From CAZEAP01 sp964510315 (lineage in GTDB: Bacteria > Planctomycetota > Brocadiia > SM23-32): a DNA stretch of 64,000 nucleotides. The notes beneath the pieces are model-generated. The model did no database searches, was not told the DNA's origin, and saw only the letters and a program-made list of their open reading frames with translations. The stretch spans positions 1-64,000 of the forward strand of contig CAZEAP010000019.1 in assembly GCA_964510315.1 (NCBI GenBank). The letters are read 5' to 3'. The translations under genes and the position numbers were made by a program. Positions 35,459-43,979 of this stretch are shown here, one piece after another. Every line of letters starts with the position of its first letter. The first letter of the stretch is position 1.

Positions 35459-35507
35459 CTGTCAACTCACAACCCACAACTGGCAACTCTCGGAGACCTG
35501 AAACACC

Positions 35508-37037
35508 GTGGGCTCGATACGCGACAAACTGGGCCGGGGGCTGCAGGTGGGCCGCGGCCTGCTACGCGGTCTTTTGGGCGACGAGTCCCAGGGCTCGGTT
35601 GCTCAGAAAAGCGTCCGCGGCGGCGCCTGGGTCTTCGCGGGCAGAGGCTCCGCGCGCTTTCTGCACGTCGTCCAGACCGCCATCCTGGCCCGGCTGTTGG
35701 TGCCGGAAGATTTCGGTGTCATGCGTCTCGCCATGGTTGCTCTTGCAGCCGCCGGAGGCCTATCAAACTTCGGTATTAACCAGGCGCTCATTCAGCGTAA
35801 GCAGGTCTCTCGCCGGTCCCTGGACACGGCCTGGACAATGGACCTCCTCCGGTGCCTATTGATAGGTCTGGCCGTGTTTCTCGCGGCTGGCCCGGTAGCC
35901 CGCTTTTACGAGGAGCCTCAGCTCGCCTGGATTATAAGGCTGGTGTCGGTCAAGCTTTTGCTTCTGGGCTTCAGCAATAACTCCGGCATTGCGATGCTCC
36001 GACGGGAGTTGCAGTTTCGTAGGAAACAGATCTACGAAATCTGTATCAATATATCTGCGGCAGTCCTCACCATCGGGCTTGCATTCTGGCTGCGGAGCGT
36101 CTGGGCCCTGGCCTGGGGACAGGTGCTGTACGGGGCGGGTGAGTTGGTGGGGTCATATATCGCGCATCCGTTCCGGCCTCGATTTCGCTTTTATCTCGAT
36201 GAGGCACGCGACCTTTTCCGCTTCGGCAAGCACCTTTTCGTTGGCGGGATATTGCGCTTCCTGCGTCGGTCTCTGGCCAGTTTGTTGCTTGGCAAACTGC
36301 TGGGCATGGAGGTGCTCGGTTATTACACCCTGGCTCGTTCCCTGGTCATAACGCCTGTTTCGCTCGTTGTTCCCGTTTTCGGCAAAGTCCTTTATCCCGC
36401 CTTTTCGAGGATGCAAAAGCGGCTGGACGTGCTTCGCAGGGCCGTCGTGCGCGCGGTCGGGCTGGGCTCGCTCGCCATATGCCCTATGTTGGTCGGGATT
36501 GCCGCGACGGCGCGGCCGTTGGTTTCCTTGTTGTATGGTCAGGGCTATGCGCCGGTGGCGACGATAGCGGGTGCGTTCTGCATCGTTCAGTTCCTGCAGT
36601 TTGTGTCTCTGCCCGCCGGAGCCCTCCTCCAGGCGCGGGGCAAGCCGTACTGGAACAATGTCGCGACCCTGCTGCGGTTGGTTGTGTTTGTGCCGTCTCT
36701 CTTCGTGCTCACGCCGCGGTATCAGGCCGTCGGCGTGGTGTGGGCGCTCGTGGTTGCCTCAGCAGTGGAGGCGGTTATCCTGCTTGCACTTGTTCACAGG
36801 GAAGTCGTTCTGCCCCTGGCACGGCTGGCCGATGCCGTGGCGCGCCCTGTGCTTTCCAGCCTACTTATGGGAGCCGCTGTATGGGAACTGAGCCATGTGC
36901 TCAGACTGCCGCCCACCATCGCTCTTTGCGTCTTGGTGACCACGGGAATAGCTTTATACGTCTTTATGTCCGCTCTTCTTAACAAACCGGGCTGGAAAGA
37001 TGCGGTGCGCAGCGTGTTACAGGCGGCGGAGGCATAA
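35508..37037 (+). CDS. Lipid-linked oligosaccharide flippase (Wzx/MOP superfamily)
   Basis: This 509-residue protein has about 12-14 hydrophobic helices and the start of a polysaccharide-type MOP flippase: GGAWVFAGRGSARFLHVVQT, LARLLVPEDFGVMRLA and FGINQALIQRK. It should carry lipid-linked repeat units across the inner membrane before polymerisation. The GTG start has GGAG about 11 nt upstream. It follows the VanZ gene after the second CAACTG tract. The substrate cannot be inferred. Confidence 0.88.
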   Translation: MGSIRDKLGRGLQVGRGLLRGLLGDESQGSVAQKSVRGGAWVFAGRGSARFLHVVQTAILARLLVPEDFGVMRLAMVALAAAGGLSNFGINQALIQRKQVSRRSLDTAWTMDLLRCLLIGLAVFLAAGPVARFYEEPQLAWIIRLVSVKLLLLGFSNNSGIAMLRRELQFRRKQIYEICINISAAVLTIGLAFWLRSVWALAWGQVLYGAGELVGSYIAHPFRPRFRFYLDEARDLFRFGKHLFVGGILRFLRRSLASLLLGKLLGMEVLGYYTLARSLVITPVSLVVPVFGKVLYPAFSRMQKRLDVLRRAVVRAVGLGSLAICPMLVGIAATARPLVSLLYGQGYAPVATIAGAFCIVQFLQFVSLPAGALLQARGKPYWNNVATLLRLVVFVPSLFVLTPRYQAVGVVWALVVASAVEAVILLALVHREVVLPLARLADAVARPVLSSLLMGAAVWELSHVLRLPPTIALCVLVTTGIALYVFMSALLNKPGWKDAVRSVLQAAEA

Positions 37038-37076
37038 GAATGTTCTGGAGAATTCTCATAAGTCGGGGGGCTCACG

Positions 37077-37217
37077 ATGAATGCTGTGCGACTGATCAAA
37101 AGCATTCTGCAGAGCGCGCTGTCTCCCCGAGGACGCAGGCAGTTGTGGAAACGCCTAAAGGACGCGCCGGGAAACCTGCCGGCGGGCAAACACTCGCCGG
37201 CACAGAGCGCCCCATGA
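37077..37217 (+). CDS. Small basic hypothetical protein (46 residues)
   Basis: A short frame with the ATG preceded by GGGGGG, whose stop overlaps the methyltransferase ATG (ATGA). The product begins MNAVRLIKSILQSALSPRGR, amphipathic and basic, with no recognised domain. Translational coupling to the next gene is the best argument that it is translated. It could be a true small protein, a leader peptide, or the remnant N-terminus of a lost gene. Confidence 0.4.
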   Translation: MNAVRLIKSILQSALSPRGRRQLWKRLKDAPGNLPAGKHSPAQSAP

Positions 37218-37990
37218 CGCATTCCACAAAAAATGACAATCCGGACCTCTACGAACAGGACGTACACTGGGACAGGGACTTCGGCCGGCATTTCTATGAG
37301 AAGAAGCGCATTTTCCAGGCGCTCATAGGGCCTGACGCTACCAGCGTACTTGACGTTGGCTGCGGCGACGGCAAAATCACCAACGACCTTTGTCCGGGCA
37401 AGCCTGTCGTGGGGTGTGATCGAAGCATGGCCGCTTTGAAGCGTGTGACTCGAGCGAAGGTGCAGGCTTCGTGCGATCGGCTCCCTTTTGCCGATCGCTC
37501 TTTTGACGTTGTGCTCTGCAGCGAGGTCTTAGAACATCTTCCCGCCGGGGTGTTTGACAGAACGATTGCCGAAATTTCCAGAATCGCTGACCACCACATC
37601 GTGCTGAGTGTTCCCAACCGAGAGACCCTGGCCACTCGACGGACGCGTTGCGCGTTTTGCGGAACGGTTTATAACGTAGACGGTCATTTGCGGTCTTTCG
37701 ACAGCCCGCGCGAATTGACAGAGCCATTCCACGGGTTCAAGCCGACTTTTGTGGGCTTCTGTGGGGATGCGGACGGCCGTCCCCCTGGATGGCTTGTCCG
37801 TCTTGAGCATCGTGTGGTTGCAGATTGGCCGCAATCCGACATTGCCATGTGTCCCGGATGCGGTTCGAAGAGAATTGCACGTACCGACGGCCGGAGCTGG
37901 CTCCGTTGGCTTCTCGAACGCATCCGTTGGCGGTTACTCTCACAACCGGTGCAGCACTTGATGATTCTGAAACTGGAGCGAGAAACGTGA
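37214..37990 (+). CDS. SAM-dependent methyltransferase (class I)
   Basis: This 258-residue protein has the Rossmann SAM motif SVLDVGCGDGKIT, the acidic loop VVGCDRS, DRLPFADRSFDVVLCSEVLEHLP, and a pair of zinc-binding-like cysteine sites (CAFCG and CPGCGS) in the C-terminal half. It probably methylates a sugar or a lipid-linked intermediate of the EPS. The ATG at 37214 overlaps the stop of the small frame before it; an in-frame ATG at 37040 would add about 58 residues without family resemblance. It overlaps the next gene as GTGA. Confidence 0.82.
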   Translation: MTHSTKNDNPDLYEQDVHWDRDFGRHFYEKKRIFQALIGPDATSVLDVGCGDGKITNDLCPGKPVVGCDRSMAALKRVTRAKVQASCDRLPFADRSFDVVLCSEVLEHLPAGVFDRTIAEISRIADHHIVLSVPNRETLATRRTRCAFCGTVYNVDGHLRSFDSPRELTEPFHGFKPTFVGFCGDADGRPPGWLVRLEHRVVADWPQSDIAMCPGCGSKRIARTDGRSWLRWLLERIRWRLLSQPVQHLMILKLERET

Positions 37991-38916
37991 CAGACCAGAG
38001 TGCGCCTTTTCCGGCCGTCTCCGTGATCGTCCCGGTGTACAACGCCGACGACATGATCGGAGAGTGCATCGAGGCCCTGCTGGCGCAGGACTACCCGAAG
38101 GACCGCTACGAGATCATCATCGTGGACAACGACTCGACGGACGGCACGGCCGCGGTCATCAAGCGCTATCCGGTCAAGTACGTCCTGGAGGACGAGATCC
38201 ATACCAGCTACGCCGCCCGCAACGCCGGCGCCCGGCACGCAAAAGGCGAGGCCCTGGCCTTCTGCGACGCCGACCAGATCGCCGGCCGCGCTTGGTTGCG
38301 TTCGGTGGGTCACCACTGGAAAGACTGCCGCTACGCGGCGTTCACTGGACCTACACCCGTATTTGCGGTCAATGATTCGGTGGCGGCCCGCGTGTTTTCG
38401 GATGCGGAGTTTGGCGCGCCCGTCGGCGCTGAACTGCATTGCGTCCCGCATGCCGGCACGTGCAACCTCATCGTTCGCGCCTCTCTGTTCTGGGAAGTCG
38501 GGGGATTTGATGGTTCAGTGCCGACCGGGGAGGACTACGCTTTTTGCCGCAGGCTTCGTGAAGCCACGGGGATCGATATCCTATTCGTCCCTCGCGCAAT
38601 ACAGTGGCACCGGTCCAGGGCTTCGCTGGCGGCGTACCTTAGACCCAATTACCGTGGCGGTGTGCAAATGGAATTGCGGAGACGCGGCGTCGTGGATCTC
38701 GAGTACGCTTCTCTGTGTGAATCGCTGCGACGTGCCGTTTGGCGGACCCTTTTGGCCGTGCCCGTCTCCTGTTCGCAGTTTGCTCGGCGTCGTGACGAAG
38801 CTCTCTCGCTGCGGTTCGCCCGGCCGTACATGATCGCGATGTTGCGCTGGGCCGGGGTGGTGGGCAGGCTGTCGGCCCGGATTCTCGGCACCAGAGCTTT
38901 GCCAAGAGGATGGTAG
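37987..38916 (+). CDS. Family 2 glycosyltransferase
   Basis: 309 residues with the GT-A core VSVIVPVYNADDMIGECIEA, VDNDSTDGT, the metal site FCDADQ and the acceptor-site segment GEDYAFCRRLREATG. The C-terminus is amphipathic without clear membrane helices. The GTG start overlaps the methyltransferase stop, so the two are translationally coupled. It adds one sugar of the repeat unit; donor and linkage are unknown. Confidence 0.88.
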   Translation: MTDQSAPFPAVSVIVPVYNADDMIGECIEALLAQDYPKDRYEIIIVDNDSTDGTAAVIKRYPVKYVLEDEIHTSYAARNAGARHAKGEALAFCDADQIAGRAWLRSVGHHWKDCRYAAFTGPTPVFAVNDSVAARVFSDAEFGAPVGAELHCVPHAGTCNLIVRASLFWEVGGFDGSVPTGEDYAFCRRLREATGIDILFVPRAIQWHRSRASLAAYLRPNYRGGVQMELRRRGVVDLEYASLCESLRRAVWRTLLAVPVSCSQFARRRDEALSLRFARPYMIAMLRWAGVVGRLSARILGTRALPRGW

Positions 38917-38962
38917 GCAAACCAAGAGGCAATAGAGTTTCACACGTTTCTCGGTTGCGGAA

Positions 38963-39880
38963 ATGCTTATGAATAGCAGGGCAGACGACAGCACTGCTGA
39001 GACAAAGGGAGCACCCCTGTTTGTGCGGGGCATCATGCCCCGAAGTGGCACGAATTTTCTCGGCGATGTGACCAAATTGCACCCGGCCCTTGCAGCGTAC
39101 CCGAATGACATATTCGAATTCCCCCATTTCAGGTACTCCTCGTTGCTACTCGAATATGTCGACGCCATAGACAGTGCTCCGAAGGCACGGCAGTTTGACA
39201 AAGGCAGATTCATGCACTACCTCGGCCAAGCATGGTTGCGGTATTTTTCCGACTACACGGATAAGGGAAAGCGAATTCTGCTAAAAGAGCCGTCAGTTAC
39301 CGAGATCGACACCGTGTTCGACTTTTTTCCGTACGCGTACGTCTTGATCATAACCCGCGATGGCAGGGATCTCATTACCAGTGCCCTAAACGCAGACTGG
39401 ATCGTGGCGGACCGCGCCCCCTATTCCTGGAAGGACCCCCGCTCCTGGCTTCGTTACGTAACAGAAAAATCTGACTTCCAGATTCTGTGCCAGCAATACG
39501 CGGGTGCTGCCGATACTATCGTCCGATTCGAGAATTCCGCGAGCCATACGAAACACCGAGACCAGATAATGCGTGTCAGTTACGAGGATCTGTTCCGGAA
39601 CACTGAACCTGTTGTTCGGGCAATACTCGACTGGGCCGGATTGCCATGCGCCGAATACGACTGGGAAGCCCTGAAGCAACTTCCTGTCAGAGGGTCCTCT
39701 TTCCTGCGGGGCGACGACGGGGAGATGGATTTCGGAGAGGGCGTGCAAAAGAGCGGTAGTTTCAACCCAATCGGCCGTTGGGCGGGATGGAGCCCGAAGC
39801 AACGGCGACTATTCGAGCGCATTACTGGTCCGTCGATGAGAGCCTTGGGTTACGACTATGATTGGGCTGCTGTGCGATGA
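38963..39880 (+). CDS. PAPS-dependent sulfotransferase
   Basis: This 305-residue protein contains the 5'-phosphosulfate loop MPRSGTNFLGD near residues 25-35 and the 3'-phosphate-binding region ITRDGRDLITSALNADW, both hallmarks of the sulfotransferase family. RVSYEDLFRN and a C-terminal SFNPIGRWAGW complete the pattern. It should transfer sulfate from PAPS to a hydroxyl or amine of the glycan. Its cofactor is made and its by-product removed by enzymes encoded about 6-8 kb upstream under the same type of promoter. The start may be ATG 38963 or 38969. The next gene overlaps it by 4 bp. Confidence 0.85.
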   Translation: MLMNSRADDSTAETKGAPLFVRGIMPRSGTNFLGDVTKLHPALAAYPNDIFEFPHFRYSSLLLEYVDAIDSAPKARQFDKGRFMHYLGQAWLRYFSDYTDKGKRILLKEPSVTEIDTVFDFFPYAYVLIITRDGRDLITSALNADWIVADRAPYSWKDPRSWLRYVTEKSDFQILCQQYAGAADTIVRFENSASHTKHRDQIMRVSYEDLFRNTEPVVRAILDWAGLPCAEYDWEALKQLPVRGSSFLRGDDGEMDFGEGVQKSGSFNPIGRWAGWSPKQRRLFERITGPSMRALGYDYDWAAVR

Positions 39881-40788
39881 CCCGACCCGACTGTCCATCA
39901 CCGATGGTAAGCGCCGTCATACCTACATATAACTACGGGCAATACGTCTGTGAAGCCGTGGAGAGCGCCCTCAACCAGACCTACCGGAACATGGAAGTCA
40001 TCGTGGTGGATGACGGGTCCACCGACGATACAAGGGAGCGGTTGGCGCCCTACATGGACAGCATCCGCTACATCTACCAGGAGAACCAGGGCCTCAGCGC
40101 CGCCCGCAATACCGGCATTCGTGCGGCGAGCGGGGAATGGATCGCCCTGCTGGACTCGGACGATACCTGGACTCCGCGAAAAACTGAGGCGCAGTTGCGT
40201 GCGGCGGAGCAGAACGGCTGGGACGCCGTCGCCGCGATGCACGGCGGCTATCGCGAGGCGGTCAGGACTCTGAGCTTCGAGGACACGTTTTTCGTCTCCC
40301 CCGCTTTCGGCTCGTCAGGCCTGGTTCGCGCCGATTGCTTCGAGCGGACGGGACTGTTCGACGAAGAACTCCGTAGCGTGGAGGACCGGGATATGATGCT
40401 GCGGCTGGGGCGGCGGTATCGCATCGGCGTGGTGTACGGCGACTACGTCCGCCTGCGCACCCACGACGGCCAAATGAGCAAGAACGCTCTGCGGATGAAA
40501 CGGAATTTCCAGGCGGTGTTGCGCAAGGCGTTTGCCGACAACCCGGAGTTGCCCTGGCACTTCAAGCTGCGCACGCTGAGCTACCTGCACCTGGACGCCG
40601 CGCTGGAGTATCGCAAGGGGCGGCGGTGGTCCGCGCTGGCCGAGCTGGCGAAGTCCGTGGCGCTCTGGCCCCTGCCGCTCGGCCGGGTGTGTCGGAAGTC
40701 GCTCCTCCGGGCCCGCCTGGCGGCCTGCCTGCTTGCAGGGGTGGGCGGCAGTAGCAACGCCGAAAAGGCGAAGGAGGGGTCGCCATGA
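39877..40788 (+). CDS. Family 2 glycosyltransferase
   Basis: 303 residues. The GT-A domain has VSAVIPTYNYGQYVCEAVES, VDDGSTDDT, ENQGLSAARNTGI and LLDSDDTW, with an acceptor-side VEDRDMMLRLG. The C-terminal third is helical and basic. The ATG overlaps the sulfotransferase stop and the stop overlaps the start of the truncated ATP-grasp frame. It resembles the family 2 enzyme at 42913, suggesting duplication within the locus. Confidence 0.88.
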   Translation: MTRPDCPSPMVSAVIPTYNYGQYVCEAVESALNQTYRNMEVIVVDDGSTDDTRERLAPYMDSIRYIYQENQGLSAARNTGIRAASGEWIALLDSDDTWTPRKTEAQLRAAEQNGWDAVAAMHGGYREAVRTLSFEDTFFVSPAFGSSGLVRADCFERTGLFDEELRSVEDRDMMLRLGRRYRIGVVYGDYVRLRTHDGQMSKNALRMKRNFQAVLRKAFADNPELPWHFKLRTLSYLHLDAALEYRKGRRWSALAELAKSVALWPLPLGRVCRKSLLRARLAACLLAGVGGSSNAEKAKEGSP

Positions 40789-41030
40789 GACCGTGGAATG
40801 TAGCGGGTAGATTGTGGGCTTTCTGGTCCACGTTCTCGCGTCTAGGTGAGGAAGCGAAGGAGGTCTATGATGTCTCCAAGTGGCAGAATAGATGGACATC
40901 ACCTTATGTAGTCTGGATTGCACGCTGTCCTACACCCCAATCCCGGGAGCAAGACATCGCCCAGAAGAAAACAGAGCGGTCTGCCGGGGGCTCTTTGCCG
41001 AATCGTAGGGAGGAAACACTCCATGACTGA
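40785..41030 (+). pseudogene. N-terminal fragment of a sugar-transfer ATP-grasp gene
   Basis: The first ~35 residues (RLWAFWSTFSRLGEEAKEV, then YDVSKW) resemble the start of the intact ATP-grasp protein at 43980 (YRYWSVLSRLGHEASERHG, then VSSW). The remainder matches nothing and the frame stops after 81 codons, overlapping the next gene. The start retains the ATGA coupling to the upstream glycosyltransferase. I read it as the remnant of a paralogous gene that lost most of its body by deletion. Confidence 0.55.
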
Positions 41031-42663
41031 TCCACGACTTGCGGTCATCACAATCGATGGCGGAACGTGGGATGTCTTCGATCGTTACGAACATGTCATG
41101 CCCACACTCAGCGGGCTCCGGCAGTCCTGCGCGTCAGGAGTTCTGATGTCTACCTGGCCGCCGATAACAGCACCGGCCTGGTCCACGTTTTTGACCGGCG
41201 TGGGACCGGGCAGGCACGGATGCTATTTCTTTACTACTTTTGAAGAAGGGAAGCTGCGCGTCCTGAATTCGAAGAGTATTCAGGTTCCGACAATCTACGA
41301 GATGCTCTCGGCTTTGAGTCGGCGCGTCGTATCGCTGAACGTGCCCATGACCTATCCTCCACGCCCCGTGAACGGCGTGGTATTGGGCGGCATGTTAACG
41401 CCTAAGGGAGCGACGGACAACATATATCCGGAGGACTGTCGCCCACTCTTTGCAGACTACGAGGACCTGCTCAAGAAGGAGCGCAAGTATATCCGTATCG
41501 CGCCCTGGACTCCCTCGTCCGGGCTCTATCCACGTTGGCGCCGCAACTTCGTGGATACGGCTACACATGCAGTCCGAACGCGCGGGGCATTGTTTGCTCG
41601 TCTGATGCGCCGACTTGACTGGGACCTTTTTGTGGTTCACTTTCACTCTACGGACCGTGTTCAGCATCAGTGCTGGATGACCATAGAAGGGACAGGTGAG
41701 GAAAAATGGCGCGCAAGCGAGGAACTTTTGTTGGAAGAATTCTATGGAGAGTTGGACAATCAGTTGAGACTACTACTTGATGTGCTGGACGATGATGTCG
41801 ACACGATTATCGTCTCGGACCACGGGTTTGGGCGGGGTTACGACAGCGAGCTTGTGGAATTTTTCGTCAATTCGTGGCTGGCTGACCATGGATACGTGAC
41901 TCTGCGTGACTCTGGCGCCGACACCGTTTCACCGGAGCGGAGCCGGGTGTACCGTGCGGCTAGGTGGGCGGCACGCAGGCTCCTGCCACCTGCAGCACGT
42001 AGGTGGTTGCGCACCGCGGTAAAGGGCGAATCCGGGGACCCCCACGAGCAAATCGATTGGCAGAATTCCTGTGCTTTCGCGGCGGTGAATGGGTTCACGG
42101 CCGCGCCAAACGGGTTCATATACCCCGCGCGGAGTTCACAGCAGAGCAATATAGAAGGGAGGCTGCGCGAGCAGCTTTTGGAGATCAAAGAGCCTTACGA
42201 GGGCCGAGACGTTTTCGAGATGATAGGGACATGCCGCGAATTGTATGGTGAGGATGCTGCTGAGCCGAGACCGGCGTTGGGTTTCGAGACTATCTTTCCC
42301 TGCTTTGTCCGTGGAGATTTCGTGGTGCCGGAGCCCGGCAGGTACTTCCGCAAAGGTGCGGGGCGCTGCATCGAAGGGCACCATAGACCCGAAGGTATCT
42401 ACCTCGCTTCTGGACGTGCATTTCAGGGCTTGGCCAAAGACAAAATAGACATGCGAGACGTTGCACCTTCCGTCTTGCGGGCGATGGGCGTGCAGCCTCC
42501 GGAAAAGATGGAAGGCCGTTCGTTTACTACCGGGTCCGAAAGCGAAGAGTTGAGCGAGATTCCGGAGCCTCTCCGCCAGGAGCCAAAAGGTGCGCGACGG
42601 CGGGACGTCCGGGAGAACGAAAGCGTACGGCGTAGATTGAGAGATCTGGGCTACATTTCATGA
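41023..42663 (+). CDS. Alkaline-phosphatase-superfamily protein (type I phosphodiesterase-like)
   Basis: 546 residues. The metal-site and nucleophile pattern of this superfamily is visible: ITIDGGTWD (D12), TWPPITAPAWSTFLTG with the likely nucleophile T55, HFHSTDRVQH and IIVSDHGFGRG. No signal peptide or membrane helix is seen, so the protein is probably cytoplasmic. Related proteins occur in glycan loci and may add or remove phosphate-containing substituents or hydrolyse nucleotide-linked donors. The ATG has GGGAGG 9 nt upstream. The exact reaction cannot be told. Confidence 0.82.
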   Translation: MTDPRLAVITIDGGTWDVFDRYEHVMPTLSGLRQSCASGVLMSTWPPITAPAWSTFLTGVGPGRHGCYFFTTFEEGKLRVLNSKSIQVPTIYEMLSALSRRVVSLNVPMTYPPRPVNGVVLGGMLTPKGATDNIYPEDCRPLFADYEDLLKKERKYIRIAPWTPSSGLYPRWRRNFVDTATHAVRTRGALFARLMRRLDWDLFVVHFHSTDRVQHQCWMTIEGTGEEKWRASEELLLEEFYGELDNQLRLLLDVLDDDVDTIIVSDHGFGRGYDSELVEFFVNSWLADHGYVTLRDSGADTVSPERSRVYRAARWAARRLLPPAARRWLRTAVKGESGDPHEQIDWQNSCAFAAVNGFTAAPNGFIYPARSSQQSNIEGRLREQLLEIKEPYEGRDVFEMIGTCRELYGEDAAEPRPALGFETIFPCFVRGDFVVPEPGRYFRKGAGRCIEGHHRPEGIYLASGRAFQGLAKDKIDMRDVAPSVLRAMGVQPPEKMEGRSFTTGSESEELSEIPEPLRQEPKGARRRDVRENESVRRRLRDLGYIS

Positions 42664-42912
42664 TACACACGAGCGCCGGGCGAGAAACGACAGCTCACGG
42701 CAGTTCCGGCTGTTGGGCATTCAGGACAGTCACCGGTGCCAGGGCCTTGGAGAAGCAAAAAAGACACCGAAGACATTAAGCGAAAACTGCGAGATCTTGA
42801 TTATATGGGGTAGAGAAATCACTATGTCGGGCAGGGCGTTTCCATTGAGCGATATCTCAGAGACTGTCGGTGAGCATTGTCCGTGTGGAATTAAGTGCTG
42901 GTAGGAGTTCGT

Positions 42913-43950
42913 ATGGCCATATCCACTACCAAGGCCGGCCCACAGCGACATCGTGCGCCGCTCGTGAGTGTAATTATACCAACACATAATAGATCTGATC
43001 TAGTTGCAGATGCCATCGATAGTGTTCTTGAACAGGGGTACAATTCAATAGAGATTATCGTGATAGACGATGGCTCCACAGACAACACGGAACAAGTAGT
43101 GTCCGCCTTTGGAGGGCGAGTTCGTTACGTATTCCAACAGAATCGTGGGCCAGCTGCTGCACGAAATGCTGGCATTGAATGCGCCAACGGTGAATTCGTG
43201 GCACTTCTGGATTCTGACGATTATTGGCTGGCGGGGAAGCTCACGAAACAGATGACCGTTTTCGAGAAAGAACCGTCTCTCGATCTGGTGTTCGGTCTGG
43301 AGCGCGCTGTGGATAAGGCGGGCAATCCATTGGGGGTTCCGCCGCCAAGAGCCCGAGAATGGCGCCTTCGCCGGTTGCCCGTGCGCTTCCCCGCCTACGC
43401 ATGCGAGGGAGATCTGGTCAAAGGTCTTATCAGTTGCGCACACGTTATCGGTCATGGCAGCGTCGTTCTGCGGCGATCGAGTGTCCAAGCGATCGGTGGC
43501 TACGACGAGCACTTACAGATATGTGAGGACTTTGACCTATGGTTACGTTTTGCTCTGGCGGGAAGATCTCTCGGCTTTGTTGACGACGTGGTATACTGCA
43601 CACGTCGGCATGGTCCCCAGTTGACTGCTCAGCCAGTTGCTCTGCTGAACGCCCGGATCCACGTTATCTTAAAGGCACTCGGCGACGAACGATTCCCGGA
43701 CTCCGCCAAAGGTCAGGCTGATTACACGATTGCCGGACACTGCAAAACCGTTGGCGACTATCTTTTTGCACGCGGGAGGACTCGCGACGCGCGTGGCTGG
43801 TACCTGCGAGCGATGAAGCATTGCTGGCGCTTGGGGCAATGTGCCGCTTGGTTATGCACTCTTCTCGGAAGGTTTGGCAGGATTGCCGTCGCTTACCTCA
43901 ACCGCGGCAGTGATATTTTCCGGACCGACAGATACAGGCAGACCGAATGA
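42913..43950 (+). CDS. Family 2 glycosyltransferase
   Basis: 345 residues with VSVIIPTHNRSDLVADAIDS, IDDGSTDNT, QNRGPAAARNAGI, LLDSDDYW and the acceptor segment CEDFDLWLRFALAG. No membrane helices are obvious. The ATG at 42913 is preceded by AGGAG; an in-frame TTG-type extension upstream is not needed. A 249-bp gap (42664-42912) before it holds no convincing gene or promoter. It is followed by the ATP-grasp gene. Confidence 0.88.
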   Translation: MAISTTKAGPQRHRAPLVSVIIPTHNRSDLVADAIDSVLEQGYNSIEIIVIDDGSTDNTEQVVSAFGGRVRYVFQQNRGPAAARNAGIECANGEFVALLDSDDYWLAGKLTKQMTVFEKEPSLDLVFGLERAVDKAGNPLGVPPPRAREWRLRRLPVRFPAYACEGDLVKGLISCAHVIGHGSVVLRRSSVQAIGGYDEHLQICEDFDLWLRFALAGRSLGFVDDVVYCTRRHGPQLTAQPVALLNARIHVILKALGDERFPDSAKGQADYTIAGHCKTVGDYLFARGRTRDARGWYLRAMKHCWRLGQCAAWLCTLLGRFGRIAVAYLNRGSDIFRTDRYRQTE

Positions 43951-43979
43951 AGCGGAGATAAGAATTGGGAGGGTTCTAA

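Noticed and set aside
42713..42904. 63-codon frame before the glycosyltransferase at 42913
   Set aside because: No ribosome site, no recognisable domain and an unusual composition.
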